Below are positions 44,212 to 53,176 of a DNA stretch of 64,000 bases, in pieces (the stretch's first letter is position 1; the number at the start of each line of letters is the position of its first letter). The position numbers and the translations under genes are program-made. A model generated the notes under the pieces. That model made no database searches. It saw nothing but the letters and a program-made list of their open reading frames with translations, and was not told the DNA's origin. Origin of the DNA: Pseudoalteromonas sp. GCY (GTDB lineage: Bacteria; Pseudomonadota; Gammaproteobacteria; Enterobacterales; Alteromonadaceae); the NCBI RefSeq assembly GCF_016695175.1, contig NZ_CP068023.1:3053501-3117500 (forward strand), written 5' to 3'.

Positions 44212-45314
44212 GCCCGCTGAATAAGCCGCGTTCGCTATTCGAAAAAGTCCATATCGACCTACCGTTATTTGCAGCCTTGATCACCATGATGGTTGCTAGC
44301 CTCGCAATTGTGTATAGTGCTAGTGGACAAGATATGGGCATGATGATGCGCCATGGCACACGCATGTTTGGTGCATTAGTCGCCATGTTATTTATGGCGC
44401 AATTCTCCCCGAATACGCTTAAGCGTGTGGCTATTCCCGTTTACCTCTTAGGTCTTGGCATGCTCGTTGCCGTGCTGTTCTTTGGTGTCAGTAGTAAAGG
44501 AGCTCAGCGCTGGCTCGACTTAGGCGTTACACGCTTTCAACCTTCTGAAATAATGAAGTTAGCAGTGCCCATGACGGTCGCTTGGTTTATCGGTCGTTCA
44601 CACTTACCTCCTAGTATTTTGAATTTAACAATCGGCTTTGTGATTGTGTTAGTACCAACCATTCTGATCAAAGAGCAGCCGGACCTTGGTACCTCTATCT
44701 TAATCGCCAGCTCTGGTATTTTTGCGCTCTTTTTAGCTGGGTTAAGTTGGCGTTTAATCGGCTCTGGTTTATTACTCGCGGTCCCCGGTGGCTATGCGTT
44801 TTGGCATTACGGAATGCATGCCTATCAAAAGCAGCGTGTACTGACCTTTTTAGATCCAGAAAGCGACCCGCTGGGCTCTGGTTACCATATTATTCAATCG
44901 AAAATTGCGATAGGCTCTGGTGGCGTTGAGGGTAAAGGCTGGCTGCATGGAACGCAATCTCAATTAGAATTTTTACCCGAGCGCCATACCGACTTTATCT
45001 TCTCGGTGTTGAGCGAAGAATTTGGCTTGTTGGGTGTCACCATTTTACTCAGCTTGTATCTTTTTATAATTGGTCGTGGATTGTATATCGCAGTTCAAGC
45101 ACAAGACGCTTTCAGTAAACTGCTTGCGGGAGCACTGACTTTGACCTTCTTCGTCTATGTCTTTGTAAATATCGGAATGGTTTCTGGTCTCTTGCCAGTA
45201 GTCGGTGTACCACTGCCCCTAATTAGCTACGGTGGCACATCGATGGTGACCTTAATGGCCGGTTTTGGCATTATTATGGCAATCGCAACAGATAAGAGGA
45301 TGTTGTTAAAATAA
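44208..45314 (+). CDS. mrdB: rod-shape determining protein RodA (SEDS glycosyltransferase)
   Basis: 368-aa SEDS-family polymerase with about ten transmembrane helices. Typical segments: IVYSASGQ near residue 34, RWLDLGVTRFQPSEIMKLAVP near 99, LIKEQPDLGTSI near 150, and PVVGVPLPLISYGGTSM near 330 before the C-terminus. Partner of PBP2. Its ATG overlaps the mrdA stop by 4 bases. Confidence 0.95.
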   Translation: MSPLNKPRSLFEKVHIDLPLFAALITMMVASLAIVYSASGQDMGMMMRHGTRMFGALVAMLFMAQFSPNTLKRVAIPVYLLGLGMLVAVLFFGVSSKGAQRWLDLGVTRFQPSEIMKLAVPMTVAWFIGRSHLPPSILNLTIGFVIVLVPTILIKEQPDLGTSILIASSGIFALFLAGLSWRLIGSGLLLAVPGGYAFWHYGMHAYQKQRVLTFLDPESDPLGSGYHIIQSKIAIGSGGVEGKGWLHGTQSQLEFLPERHTDFIFSVLSEEFGLLGVTILLSLYLFIIGRGLYIAVQAQDAFSKLLAGALTLTFFVYVFVNIGMVSGLLPVVGVPLPLISYGGTSMVTLMAGFGIIMAIATDKRMLLK

Positions 45315-46087
45315 TGACAGTTCGTATTACCCTGATTTCAAAATTGGTTTTAGTATTTGCCCTGTTAAGCCTGCTCAGCGCTTGTGGTAGCCGTTATCAT
45401 ATTCGCCATGATAAAGCGCCACTGCGCGAGCCTACCGAACTGGAAATGCAGGATGCCATTGTCACCAACGAGAAAAAAAGCGTCAGTGCCAATCGCCCCT
45501 ACACGGTACTTGGAAAACGTTACACGCCAATTTCGGACGAGCATGGATATCAGCAACAAGGCATCGCCTCTTGGTACGGCCGTAAATTCCACGGCTACCA
45601 CACCTCCAATGGTGAAATTTTTAATATGTTCGATATGACAGCGGCACATAAAACGCTGCCACTACCTAGCTTTGCCAAAGTAACAAACTTAGACAACGGA
45701 CGCTCTGCCATCGTTAGAATTAACGACCGAGGTCCATTCCACGACGATAGATTAATCGACCTATCTTACGCTGCTGCCTTCAAGCTAGGCTATCACCTTC
45801 AGGGTACAGCGCGCGTTAAGGTCGAAGCCATTACTCTATCGCGCGAGTCTCCAAGGCTAACCTATGTACAAGTTGCTGCTGGTAGTAAACTTGAGAACAT
45901 ACAGTTATTAGCAGGTCAGTTAAAACAAGAATTGGGGTTAGGTACACCCATCACGTTTGAAAACAACCTGTACAAGCTTAGAGTCGGCCCAATTACCGAC
46001 GACAATCAAGCACAATCTCTACTAAAAACCTTACAACAAGGTCAATTTAGTCGTGCTTTCTTGCTTTACAGTGAGCAGGAACTTTAG
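45314..46087 (+). CDS. rlpA: septal ring lytic transglycosylase RlpA family lipoprotein
   Basis: 257-aa lipoprotein: signal peptide with lipobox LSAC near residue 24, double-psi beta-barrel (about 78-165: GIASWYGRKFHGYHTSNGEIF, MTAAHKTLPLPS, VRINDRGPF) with catalytic-type Asp/Glu, and a C-terminal SPOR domain (about 180-257) that binds denuded septal peptidoglycan. Start directly overlaps the mrdB stop. Confidence 0.92.
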   Translation: MTVRITLISKLVLVFALLSLLSACGSRYHIRHDKAPLREPTELEMQDAIVTNEKKSVSANRPYTVLGKRYTPISDEHGYQQQGIASWYGRKFHGYHTSNGEIFNMFDMTAAHKTLPLPSFAKVTNLDNGRSAIVRINDRGPFHDDRLIDLSYAAAFKLGYHLQGTARVKVEAITLSRESPRLTYVQVAAGSKLENIQLLAGQLKQELGLGTPITFENNLYKLRVGPITDDNQAQSLLKTLQQGQFSRAFLLYSEQEL

Positions 46088-46128
46088 AATAACCGCAATG
46101 AATGCCGATAAACAAAAAAGCGAGCATA

Positions 46129-47292
46129 ATGACTTCTATCAAACCACAAATCGTTAAAAAAGTCCTTGGACTGGTGTGCACTTTCTCTATTATGAGTGCC
46201 AGCGCACAAATTATTCCTTCGCCGCCGCAGATCAATGCGAAAGGCTATTTCCTTGTAGATTTCACTACTGGAAAGGTGATTGCAGAGGGTGAAGCCGATA
46301 CTAAGCTAGCGCCAGCAAGTTTAACCAAAATGATGACCAGTTATGTTATTGGTACTGAAATCGCGGCAGGTAACATTAGCCCATCTGATCAAGTCACCAT
46401 TAGTGAAAAAGCGTGGGCTAAGAATTTTCCTGGTTCATCGGTAATGTTTATCGAAGTGGGTAAGCAGGTCAGTGTTGATGACTTAAACCACGGGATCATT
46501 ATTCAGTCAGGCAATGATGCTTGTGTTGCAATGGCCGAGCACATTGCCGGCAGCGAAAGTGCGTTTGCTGACCTGATGAATGCGCATGCAGAAAAGCTGG
46601 GCATGACCAATACTCACTTTATTAACAGCCATGGTTTGGATACTGATGAGCATTACACCACTCCAAGAGACATGGCGACTCTTGGTGCCGCGCTTATTCG
46701 TGATGTACCTGATGAATACGCTTTATACAAGAAAAAGTCTTTTTCATACAACGGTATAAAGCAATATAACCGTAACTCACTACTTTGGGATGCAAGCCTT
46801 GAAGTGGATGGCATTAAAACAGGCCACACCTCGGATGCAGGCTACAGCCTGGTTACTTCAGCGGTTAAAGATGATATGCGTCTTGTTGCCGTAGTCATGG
46901 GCACAGAGAGTGAGCGCGCACGTAAAGTTGAAAGCAAAAAGTTGCTTAACTACGGCTTCCGTTTCTTTGAAACCATTACCCCTTACCAAGCTGGTGACGC
47001 TTTTGCCGATCAGCGCGTATGGATGGGTAACAAAGAAACCGTATCGCTTGGCATTATGGAAGACACGCCAATTACTATCCCACGCGGTCAAAGCAAGAAT
47101 CTAAAGGCTAACTTTGAGTTAGATAAAACACTCGAAGCGCCGCTAGCGAAAGGCACTAAAGTTGGAACTTTGTTCCTACAACTTGAGGGTGAAGACGTAG
47201 CACAATACCCGCTGGTTACGCTTGAAGAGATCCAAGAAGGTGGATTCTTTAGCAAGATCTACGACTATCTACGTTTACAGATCTCGCAGTAA
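46129..47292 (+). CDS. dacA: D-alanyl-D-alanine carboxypeptidase (PBP5/6 family)
   Basis: 387-aa periplasmic carboxypeptidase removing the terminal D-Ala of murein pentapeptides. Signal peptide to about residue 27; SxxK in APASLTKMM near 60, SGN in IIQSGNDACVAMAEH near 118, KTGHT near 222, and a C-terminal amphipathic anchor (FFSKIYDYLRLQISQ). An ATG 27 bases upstream is in frame, but the chosen ATG gives a normal signal peptide. Confidence 0.93.
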   Translation: MTSIKPQIVKKVLGLVCTFSIMSASAQIIPSPPQINAKGYFLVDFTTGKVIAEGEADTKLAPASLTKMMTSYVIGTEIAAGNISPSDQVTISEKAWAKNFPGSSVMFIEVGKQVSVDDLNHGIIIQSGNDACVAMAEHIAGSESAFADLMNAHAEKLGMTNTHFINSHGLDTDEHYTTPRDMATLGAALIRDVPDEYALYKKKSFSYNGIKQYNRNSLLWDASLEVDGIKTGHTSDAGYSLVTSAVKDDMRLVAVVMGTESERARKVESKKLLNYGFRFFETITPYQAGDAFADQRVWMGNKETVSLGIMEDTPITIPRGQSKNLKANFELDKTLEAPLAKGTKVGTLFLQLEGEDVAQYPLVTLEEIQEGGFFSKIYDYLRLQISQ

Positions 47293-47307
47293 TTCCTTAT
47301 CTGATAG

Positions 47308-47342
47308 GCCAGCCGAGACAGACTGGTTGGCTTATCTTTTCT
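47308..47342 (+). terminator. terminator after dacA
   Basis: GCCAGCC (47308-47314) and GGTTGGC (47325-47331) form a 7-bp stem with one G-T pair, followed by TTATCTTTT. Confidence 0.65.
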
Positions 47343-47502
47343 ATAAAGCTTATTTATTTCCCTTCGCTTCCCAGACATTCATACTTTCTAATCTAAGACC
47401 CCTTTTCAACATATCTCGCGCTGAAAACCCACTCAAAGTTTACAATTTAGAAACACCGTGTCAAAATACATTTGAGGTACAAAACTCAACTTATAAATAT
47501 AA

Positions 47503-47686
47503 GGATATTTAAATGATGATGGCGACAATAGCTGTACTAAATTGGGTGGAGTTACATAGAAACTCCTTATGACTGAGGAAATAATGACAGCGGTCCCAGT
47601 AGCTCTTCGGAGATTTTTGTTCAGTAGAATATTCTGTCTGTACAGGTGGTGGCTGTTATGAGTGGGAAGAAGTAGAGAGATGTTAA
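47503..47686 (+). pseudogene. possible decayed small Cys-containing protein gene
   Basis: The 424-bp gap 47293-47716 has no intact gene. Within it, three short stretches in different frames look protein-like: GYLNDDGDNSCTKLGGVT, GNNDSGPSSSSEIFVQ and CSVEYSVCTGGGCYEWEEVE, the last running to a stop at 47684. They could be one small secreted or peptide gene broken by frameshifts. AAGGA is present near 47501. This is a weak call from reading frames alone. Confidence 0.3.
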
Positions 47687-47716
47687 TCTAATAGGTGATA
47701 CACAAAAGGCTTTCCT

Positions 47717-48298
47717 ATGAACTACATGGATCATATATACCTAAAACCAAGCTTACCAGTAGCCAAGTTGACTATTGCAGTATTACTGCTTTTCTCTGCT
47801 ATTTTATACAAATCAAATATACTTTTGTATATTGGTTTTTATATGGCGCTAATTATAGTTGCTTGGGATTTGCTATCCGTAGTGGCAAAAGAACAAGGAG
47901 CTTGTGCAAAAGTTACGCTCATAGCTTACTGTAAACAGCACTGGATACAGTTACTACTTATGCTAGCGTTTGCTTGTATAGGTATTGCCGGGCTACACCT
48001 TGAATACCTACTACTCACACTTTTTAATATTGCATTCGCTATGTTATTAGCAGCCCATGTTATAAGAGTTGTGTATAAAATAAGAAAACTGTCCGCTATT
48101 GACGCGATAAAGGAGAGGTTAAAAACCAAGTCGAGGTTTATTCTTTCTGTTAACCTGCTACTCATTTTTGTTATGTGTGCCATACCATTTCTAACAATGT
48201 CTTTAGGAACGTGGGCTGCTAGTTATATGGTTATTTTTAGCTGCTACATACAGTACTTAAACCATATCATTAGTGAGAATATTTTTGCGCCTGATTAA
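47717..48298 (+). CDS. hypothetical multi-pass membrane protein A (193 aa)
   Basis: Six hydrophobic helices; short basic loops. SNILLYIGFYMALIIVAWDLLSVV near residues 33-56 resembles PVLLYLGFYIALYGALYQLATQL in the next gene, and both have a central basic stretch (KIRKLSAIDAIKERLKTKSRF here), so the two look like diverged paralogs. Function unknown. It lies between dacA and ybeD, where the conserved cluster is normally contiguous. ATG at 47717 follows a purine-rich stretch (AAAGGC). AT-rich. Confidence 0.6.
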   Translation: MNYMDHIYLKPSLPVAKLTIAVLLLFSAILYKSNILLYIGFYMALIIVAWDLLSVVAKEQGACAKVTLIAYCKQHWIQLLLMLAFACIGIAGLHLEYLLLTLFNIAFAMLLAAHVIRVVYKIRKLSAIDAIKERLKTKSRFILSVNLLLIFVMCAIPFLTMSLGTWAASYMVIFSCYIQYLNHIISENIFAPD

Positions 48299-48332
48299 AC
48301 TAGTTTGAGTTCTCGCAATAATCTATTTAGAT

Positions 48333-48368
48333 AAAAGTCAATCAGTGGTTAAATACTGATTGACTTTT
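48333..48368 (+). terminator. strong hairpin terminator after membrane protein A
   Basis: AAAAGTCAATCAG / CTGATTGACTTTT, 13-bp perfect stem with a 10-base loop, ending in a T run. Confidence 0.88.
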
Positions 48369-48428
48369 TACACCCCAAGCAACAATTTCCAAAGTCGCAG
48401 GGAAAGCGAGAAAAAGGGAAACGACGCA

Positions 48429-48968
48429 ATGGCCATTACTCAATACTTTAAAGAATCTCCTACCTATATCCACATTAGCATGGCTGTATTTATTGTCTGC
48501 TTCATACTAAGTGACTATTTAAATAAACCTGTACTATTGTATCTTGGTTTTTATATTGCTCTGTACGGTGCACTTTATCAACTTGCTACGCAGCTTAACA
48601 ATACCCAAGCAGAAAAAGCCGATATGAAGCATTTGGGATACATTCCAATATTTATTCTGCTATTGGTTAGTATTGTTACTCTCTCACCTCCCTCAATGCT
48701 TATTACCGGCATCAATCTTGCCGTAGTTAGTATCATCATTTATCAGCTGGTACGAATGCTTAGCGCTAGAACCAAGCAGTCTAAAAGAAACATAGTAAAG
48801 ACCTTGAAACGCAACAAAACAGCGCTTTTGATACTACTATTAACAACGACTGCATTGCGACTTTTCTTTGACTCGGAAGGCTTAGCAATTAGCAATCACT
48901 GCTTCCTTCTATTAGCTACTTTAGCAGTTTTTGATGATTGTAAAGACGTAATCAATAGTGAAAGCTAG
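48429..48968 (+). CDS. hypothetical multi-pass membrane protein B (179 aa)
   Basis: Six hydrophobic helices, related in layout to the preceding gene product (LLYLGFYIAL motif near residue 38; basic loop ARTKQSKRNIVKTLKRNK near 118). I took the ATG at 48429 (MAITQYFKESPTYIHIS); the frame is open further upstream only into the preceding terminator. Unknown function. Followed by a terminator, so it forms its own unit. Confidence 0.6.
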   Translation: MAITQYFKESPTYIHISMAVFIVCFILSDYLNKPVLLYLGFYIALYGALYQLATQLNNTQAEKADMKHLGYIPIFILLLVSIVTLSPPSMLITGINLAVVSIIIYQLVRMLSARTKQSKRNIVKTLKRNKTALLILLLTTTALRLFFDSEGLAISNHCFLLLATLAVFDDCKDVINSES

Positions 48969-48986
48969 CTTCAAAATGACTCAACA

Positions 48987-49016
48987 AAAACGTCCTTATC
49001 GTGGACGTTTTTTTTT
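48987..49016 (+). terminator. terminator after membrane protein B
   Basis: AAAACGTCC-TTATCGT-GGACGTTTTTTTTT: 9-bp stem and long T run, upstream of ybeD. Confidence 0.9.
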
Positions 49017-49134
49017 GCGCCAAAAATGATAGAATGCGGCCAATCAATGACGACCTTGGCAACTCAAGGCTTGAAAGAGCCCCTAAGTGACCAAATACAG
49101 GCGTCAGCAAGTAGTTCGTTGTGAGGATACCGTC

Positions 49135-49413
49135 GTGGTAAAACCAGTTAAAAATACTAAGTTTGATGAATACTTAGAATTTCCTTGCCCATTTACATTC
49201 AAGATTATGGGCCTAGCAAATGTCAATTTGACGGATCAGATCCTAGCCAAACTGCAGGTTATTGCACCGGGTGATTATGCACCAAAGGTTAAACCAAGCA
49301 GCAAAGGCACCTATGAAGCCGTATCTCTTGTTGTTACTGTAACCAGCAAAGAGCATATCGAGCAGATTTATACCGAGATCGGTGGCATTGAAGACGTCCG
49401 TTACATCCTGTAG
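49135..49413 (+). CDS. ybeD: DUF493 family protein YbeD
   Basis: 92-aa ferredoxin-fold protein with [18 protein letters not shown] near residue 14 and [24 protein letters not shown] near 45, as in YbeD, which sits between dacA and lipB in many gammaproteobacteria. Possibly allosteric (ACT-like), role unknown. GTG at 49135 has AGGA eight bases before; the frame extends to a GTG at 49087 without support. Confidence 0.88.
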   Translation: MVKPVKNTKFDEYLEFPCPFTFKIMGLANVNLTDQILAKLQVIAPGDYAPKVKPSSKGTYEAVSLVVTVTSKEHIEQIYTEIGGIEDVRYIL

Positions 49414-49432
49414 TTGGTAAGGACCCCTAGTT

Positions 49433-50086
49433 ATGGAATCTCGTAAGTTAATTGTGCGCCAACTCGGCCTTTGTAGTTACGAGCCAATTTGGCACAAAAT
49501 GCAATCTTTTACCGATGAGCGTGATGACACCACAGCGGATGAAATCTGGCTGGTGGAACATGAGCCTGTTTTTACGCAAGGTCAAGCCGGTAAAGAGGAG
49601 CATGTCTTGGCGCCAGGTGATATTCCTGTCGTAAAAGTGGATCGCGGCGGTCAAGTCACCTATCACGGTCCCGGGCAACAAATGCTTTATGTGCTGCTCA
49701 ACTTACGACGATTGAAAATAGGGGTACGTGAGCTCGTCACTTGGCTAGAAGAAAGCATTATCGACTCCCTTAAAGAATATGGGATAGAGGCTTACGCTAA
49801 AGCCGATGCACCGGGTGTATACGTCAACGATAGCAAGATAGCATCTCTTGGACTTAGAGTCCGCCGTGGCTGCTCGTTTCATGGACTCGCACTCAACGTC
49901 AATATGGACCTAGGTCCATTTTTACGGATCAACCCTTGTGGTTATGCGGGCATGAATATGGTGCAAAGTAGCGAAATTAATGGACCTCAAACCGTCGCTG
50001 ATGCGGGGGCTGGTCTGGTAAAACACATGCTAAAACGCATTAATGCTGAGCATGTCGAATACACTGAAGGGTTTGAAAACGTATGA
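49433..50086 (+). CDS. lipB: lipoyl(octanoyl) transferase
   Basis: 217-aa enzyme moving octanoyl groups from acyl carrier protein to lipoyl domains. [23 protein letters not shown] near 66 (the conserved RGG-x-TYHGPGQ motif), [26 protein letters not shown] near 138 (catalytic Lys region), INPCGYAGM near 165 (catalytic Cys). Overlaps lipA by 4 bases. Confidence 0.96.
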   Translation: MESRKLIVRQLGLCSYEPIWHKMQSFTDERDDTTADEIWLVEHEPVFTQGQAGKEEHVLAPGDIPVVKVDRGGQVTYHGPGQQMLYVLLNLRRLKIGVRELVTWLEESIIDSLKEYGIEAYAKADAPGVYVNDSKIASLGLRVRRGCSFHGLALNVNMDLGPFLRINPCGYAGMNMVQSSEINGPQTVADAGAGLVKHMLKRINAEHVEYTEGFENV

Positions 50087-51048
50087 GTAAACCAGTCAAA
50101 ATGGAGCCCGGGGTAAAGCTCCGCGATGCTGAAAAAATGGCATTGATCCCAGTTAAAGTCATGCCAACAGAACGCGAAGAAATGCTGAGAAAGCCTGAGT
50201 GGTTAAAGATCCGTTTGCCAAAATCAAGTGAACGTATCGATGGCATCAAACAAGCAATGCGTAAGCACGGCTTGCACTCTGTTTGTGAAGAAGCATCCTG
50301 CCCTAACCTTTCTGAGTGCTTTAATCACGGTACAGCAACCTTTATGATTTTAGGTGCAATTTGTACTCGCCGCTGTCCATTCTGCGATGTGGCCCACGGT
50401 CGTCCGCTAAAACCTGACGCCCAAGAGCCGGAAAAGCTTGCACTTACCATCAAAGACATGAAGTTGAGCTACGTTGTTATTACCTCTGTTGACCGTGATG
50501 ATTTACGCGACGGTGGTGCACAGCACTTTGCTGACTGTATTCGTGAGATCCGTAAGCACAACCCAGGTATCACAATCGAAATTCTCGTGCCTGATTTCCG
50601 TGGTCGTATGGATAGAGCGCTTGAAATTTTGAGTGAAACACCACCGGATGTATTCAACCATAACCTTGAAACTGCACCAAGACTTTACAAGCTAGCGCGT
50701 CCAGGAGCCGATTATAAGTGGTCACTCGAATTACTACGCCGCTTTAAAGAGGCGCATCCAGAAGTAAGGACTAAGTCAGGCCTGATGGTTGGACTAGGCG
50801 AAGAAATCTCTGAAATTGAAGAAGTCTTAAGAGACTTGCGCGAGCATAACGTAGATATGCTTACCGTAGGCCAGTACCTGCAACCTTCTAAGCACCACTT
50901 GCCAGTAAAACGCTACGTGCCACCGGCAGAGTTTGATGGGCTAAAAGAGTATGCCGACGAAATAGGCTTTAGCCACGCAGCTTGCGGACCATTTGTACGC
51001 TCTAGCTACCATGCGGATCAGCAAGCTGCGGGTAAAGAAGTAAAATAA
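50083..51048 (+). CDS. lipA: lipoyl synthase
   Basis: 321-aa radical SAM enzyme inserting sulfur into octanoyl chains. The auxiliary 4Fe-4S cysteines lie in [12 protein letters not shown] (about 67-78), the radical SAM motif CTRRCPFC at about 93-100, and the terminal serine region RSSYHADQ is present. Forms the lipBA pair. Confidence 0.97.
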   Translation: MSKPVKMEPGVKLRDAEKMALIPVKVMPTEREEMLRKPEWLKIRLPKSSERIDGIKQAMRKHGLHSVCEEASCPNLSECFNHGTATFMILGAICTRRCPFCDVAHGRPLKPDAQEPEKLALTIKDMKLSYVVITSVDRDDLRDGGAQHFADCIREIRKHNPGITIEILVPDFRGRMDRALEILSETPPDVFNHNLETAPRLYKLARPGADYKWSLELLRRFKEAHPEVRTKSGLMVGLGEEISEIEEVLRDLREHNVDMLTVGQYLQPSKHHLPVKRYVPPAEFDGLKEYADEIGFSHAACGPFVRSSYHADQQAAGKEVK

Positions 51049-51075
51049 ACAGTGTCATTAAATTCACTGTTTTGA

Positions 51076-51101
51076 AAGCCGTATTCCTATACGGCTTTTT
51101 T
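51076..51101 (+). terminator. terminator of lipA
   Basis: AAGCCGTA-TTCCTA-TACGGCTT followed by TTTT, 28 bases after the lipA stop codon. Confidence 0.88.
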
Positions 51102-51206
51102 GTGTCCGCAATTCCCCATCTAACGACCATTAACAGCAAAACGGTTTCAATTCCGCGCTATTCGTTATATCTTGCCTCACCAGATAATAATAATCAGGGG
51201 CAAAAC

Positions 51207-52409
51207 GTGCTTAAGAATAAAACTTTGGGCAGCATGCTGATTGTAGCAGGTACTACAATTGGTGCTGGTATGCTCGCCCTCCCTATTGCATCCGCAGGAC
51301 TTGGCTTTTCTACCGCCATCGTGTTACTCGCAATCACGTGGCTGTTAATGACTTACACCGCTTTACTTATGTTAGAAGTGCATCAGTACGCAGATCAAGA
51401 CGCAACACTAAATACACTGGCGAAAAACTTACTTGGTAAAACGGGGCAGTATGTCGCAAACTTTTCAATGGTATTTTTGTTTTATGCATTATGTGCAGCT
51501 TACATCGCAGGTGGTGGCGCACAGCTTCAAACCAAGCTTGTTGGTATGATGGGCGACGGAATAACCCCTCAACTAGGCTCTGTACTGCTTGCTGTTATCA
51601 TAGCGACCATAGTGACATTAGGCACAAGTACCGTCGATAAGCTCAATCAGTTACTATTTACCATCAAAGTTATTGTGCTTGCCAGTCTGTTCTTTATTTT
51701 AACGCCTTATGTTCACGGCCAGCACCTAATCGATATGCCAGTAGAGCAAGGGCTAGTAATTGCAGCAATTCCGGTAATTTTCACTTCCTTTGGCTTTCAT
51801 GGCTCAATCCCATCAATCGTTAAGTATGTGGGCGTAGATATTCGTCAACTACGTAAAGTCATGATGTTTGGTGCTTCTCTGCCCCTTATCATCTATGTGT
51901 TCTGGCAGTTGCTCAGCCAAGGCGTTATGGGACAAGAGAGTTTAATGGCAAGTGAGGGGCTGCCGGGTTTTGTCACCCGTATTTCCTCTATCGCACACAA
52001 CGACAACGTACAGTTATTTGTGACGATTTTTGCAGATCTTGCTCTCGCGACTTCATTCTTAGGTGTTAGTCTCGGCTTATTCGACTTTTTTGCAGATGCC
52101 TTTAAAAAGCAAGATACTAAGAAAGACCGGATCAAAACGGCGTTCATTACCTTTTTACCACCGCTTGGCTTTGCCCTCTTTTATCCAAAGGGCTTTATTA
52201 TGGCACTGGGGTATGCAGCAATTGCGCTCGTGGTATTGGCGGTATTTCTACCAGTTGCTATGGTATGGAAACAGAGAAAAGTTAGAGGTAATGATGGATA
52301 TCAGGTTAAAGGTGGTACGCTTGGACTAGGACTTGCCGCCATTTTCGGTGTGATGATCATCACCTCTCAGCTAATGCAAATGGCTGGCCTTATTCCAAGT
52401 TTAGGGTAA
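51207..52409 (+). CDS. HAAAP family aromatic amino acid transporter (TyrP/Mtr-like)
   Basis: 400-aa inner-membrane symporter with about eleven helices. LGSMLIVAGTTIGAGMLALPIASAGLGF near residue 6 is the family's first-helix motif; FGFHGSIPSIVKYVG near 195 and SFLGVSLGLFDFFAD near 285 are further signatures. Length equals E. coli TyrP (403 aa); tyrosine is the likeliest substrate, tryptophan cannot be excluded. GTG at 51207 has AGGGG before it; the longer frame from 51072 lies inside the lipA terminator. Confidence 0.87.
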   Translation: MLKNKTLGSMLIVAGTTIGAGMLALPIASAGLGFSTAIVLLAITWLLMTYTALLMLEVHQYADQDATLNTLAKNLLGKTGQYVANFSMVFLFYALCAAYIAGGGAQLQTKLVGMMGDGITPQLGSVLLAVIIATIVTLGTSTVDKLNQLLFTIKVIVLASLFFILTPYVHGQHLIDMPVEQGLVIAAIPVIFTSFGFHGSIPSIVKYVGVDIRQLRKVMMFGASLPLIIYVFWQLLSQGVMGQESLMASEGLPGFVTRISSIAHNDNVQLFVTIFADLALATSFLGVSLGLFDFFADAFKKQDTKKDRIKTAFITFLPPLGFALFYPKGFIMALGYAAIALVVLAVFLPVAMVWKQRKVRGNDGYQVKGGTLGLGLAAIFGVMIITSQLMQMAGLIPSLG

Positions 52410-52434
52410 GCATTATCAAGACGACGTAGGTCTA

Positions 52435-52947
52435 TTAACGGCCTACTTCGATACTCTCCAGCGCACCGTCTTGCATTCGTTTATGTTTCAGTTGAAAATA
52501 AGCAATTACAGGTACAAATGCTAAGCATAGAGTAGCAAAGTTAACAATTGGGATAATTGTGACGTAGAGATAAGACGAATAGCTAAGTTCCATTAAATGC
52601 CTATCAACCAAACGGAACATCTGTAAGATTGGTGCAGGTATAATAATGAGTTGAGCAATTACACTCTGCCACATATAAACTTTGTCCTTAATAGCCCAAA
52701 CAGCAATTATAGCCATAAACACAATATCGTTAAATGCCCAAAATATATAGCGATAAACCAACTCATCGTCTATCGCTCTAATAAAATCACCAGTAAAAGA
52801 GCCAATAATATAAAATAAAGCAATCAAAATCGCATAACGAGCGGCTTTTATATCTCTTAAAACTAAACAGGAAAACACTGCAATTAGCGATAGTGGAATG
52901 CTGTATTGGATATAAAAAAGCCTAACCGACTCCCAAGCCTCTAACAT
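52435..52947 (-). CDS. hypothetical multi-pass membrane protein, 170 aa
   Basis: Six hydrophobic helices (about residues 15-33, 36-54, 66-84, 92-108, 120-140 and 142-160) with small charged loops, AT-rich. Nothing recognised. It lies downstream of pomAB and the 29-aa frame in the same direction, separated by about 70 bases from the latter. Converges on the TyrP-like gene with 25 bases between. Confidence 0.6.
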   Translation of the reverse strand: MLEAWESVRLFYIQYSIPLSLIAVFSCLVLRDIKAARYAILIALFYIIGSFTGDFIRAIDDELVYRYIFWAFNDIVFMAIIAVWAIKDKVYMWQSVIAQLIIIPAPILQMFRLVDRHLMELSYSSYLYVTIIPIVNFATLCLAFVPVIAYFQLKHKRMQDGALESIEVGR

Positions 52948-53016
52948 ATTTACTCTTCTAATTATTAGTTAAGATGATTTTTTAATGGGTCAAGTAATTA
53001 TTACAATCGGTTACGG

Positions 53017-53106
53017 TTAAGACGGCTTTTTTTCCGCCTCTTCATCACCGCCTTCACCATTACCGCCAGGTAGTCTAAAATTTTGAAGTTTTTTTATTGA
53101 AATCAT
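53017..53106 (-). CDS. 29-aa small peptide with GG motifs
   Basis: ATG complementary to 53104-53106 with a strong AAAGGAG ribosome site at eight bases. The product has a basic N-terminal half (MISIKKLQNFRLPGG) and an acidic Gly-rich tail (NGEGGDEEAEKKPS). The layout resembles short peptides with a double-glycine leader, but no processing or transport genes are in the window. It lies between pomB and a membrane protein gene on the same strand. Evidence is ribosome site and composition only. Confidence 0.45.
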   Translation of the reverse strand: MISIKKLQNFRLPGGNGEGGDEEAEKKPS

Positions 53107-53176
53107 TCTATTTCTCCTTTAAGTAGAACCAAACGGAACAATAGCGAATTCCCTGTAACTTGGCAATAAACTGTAA

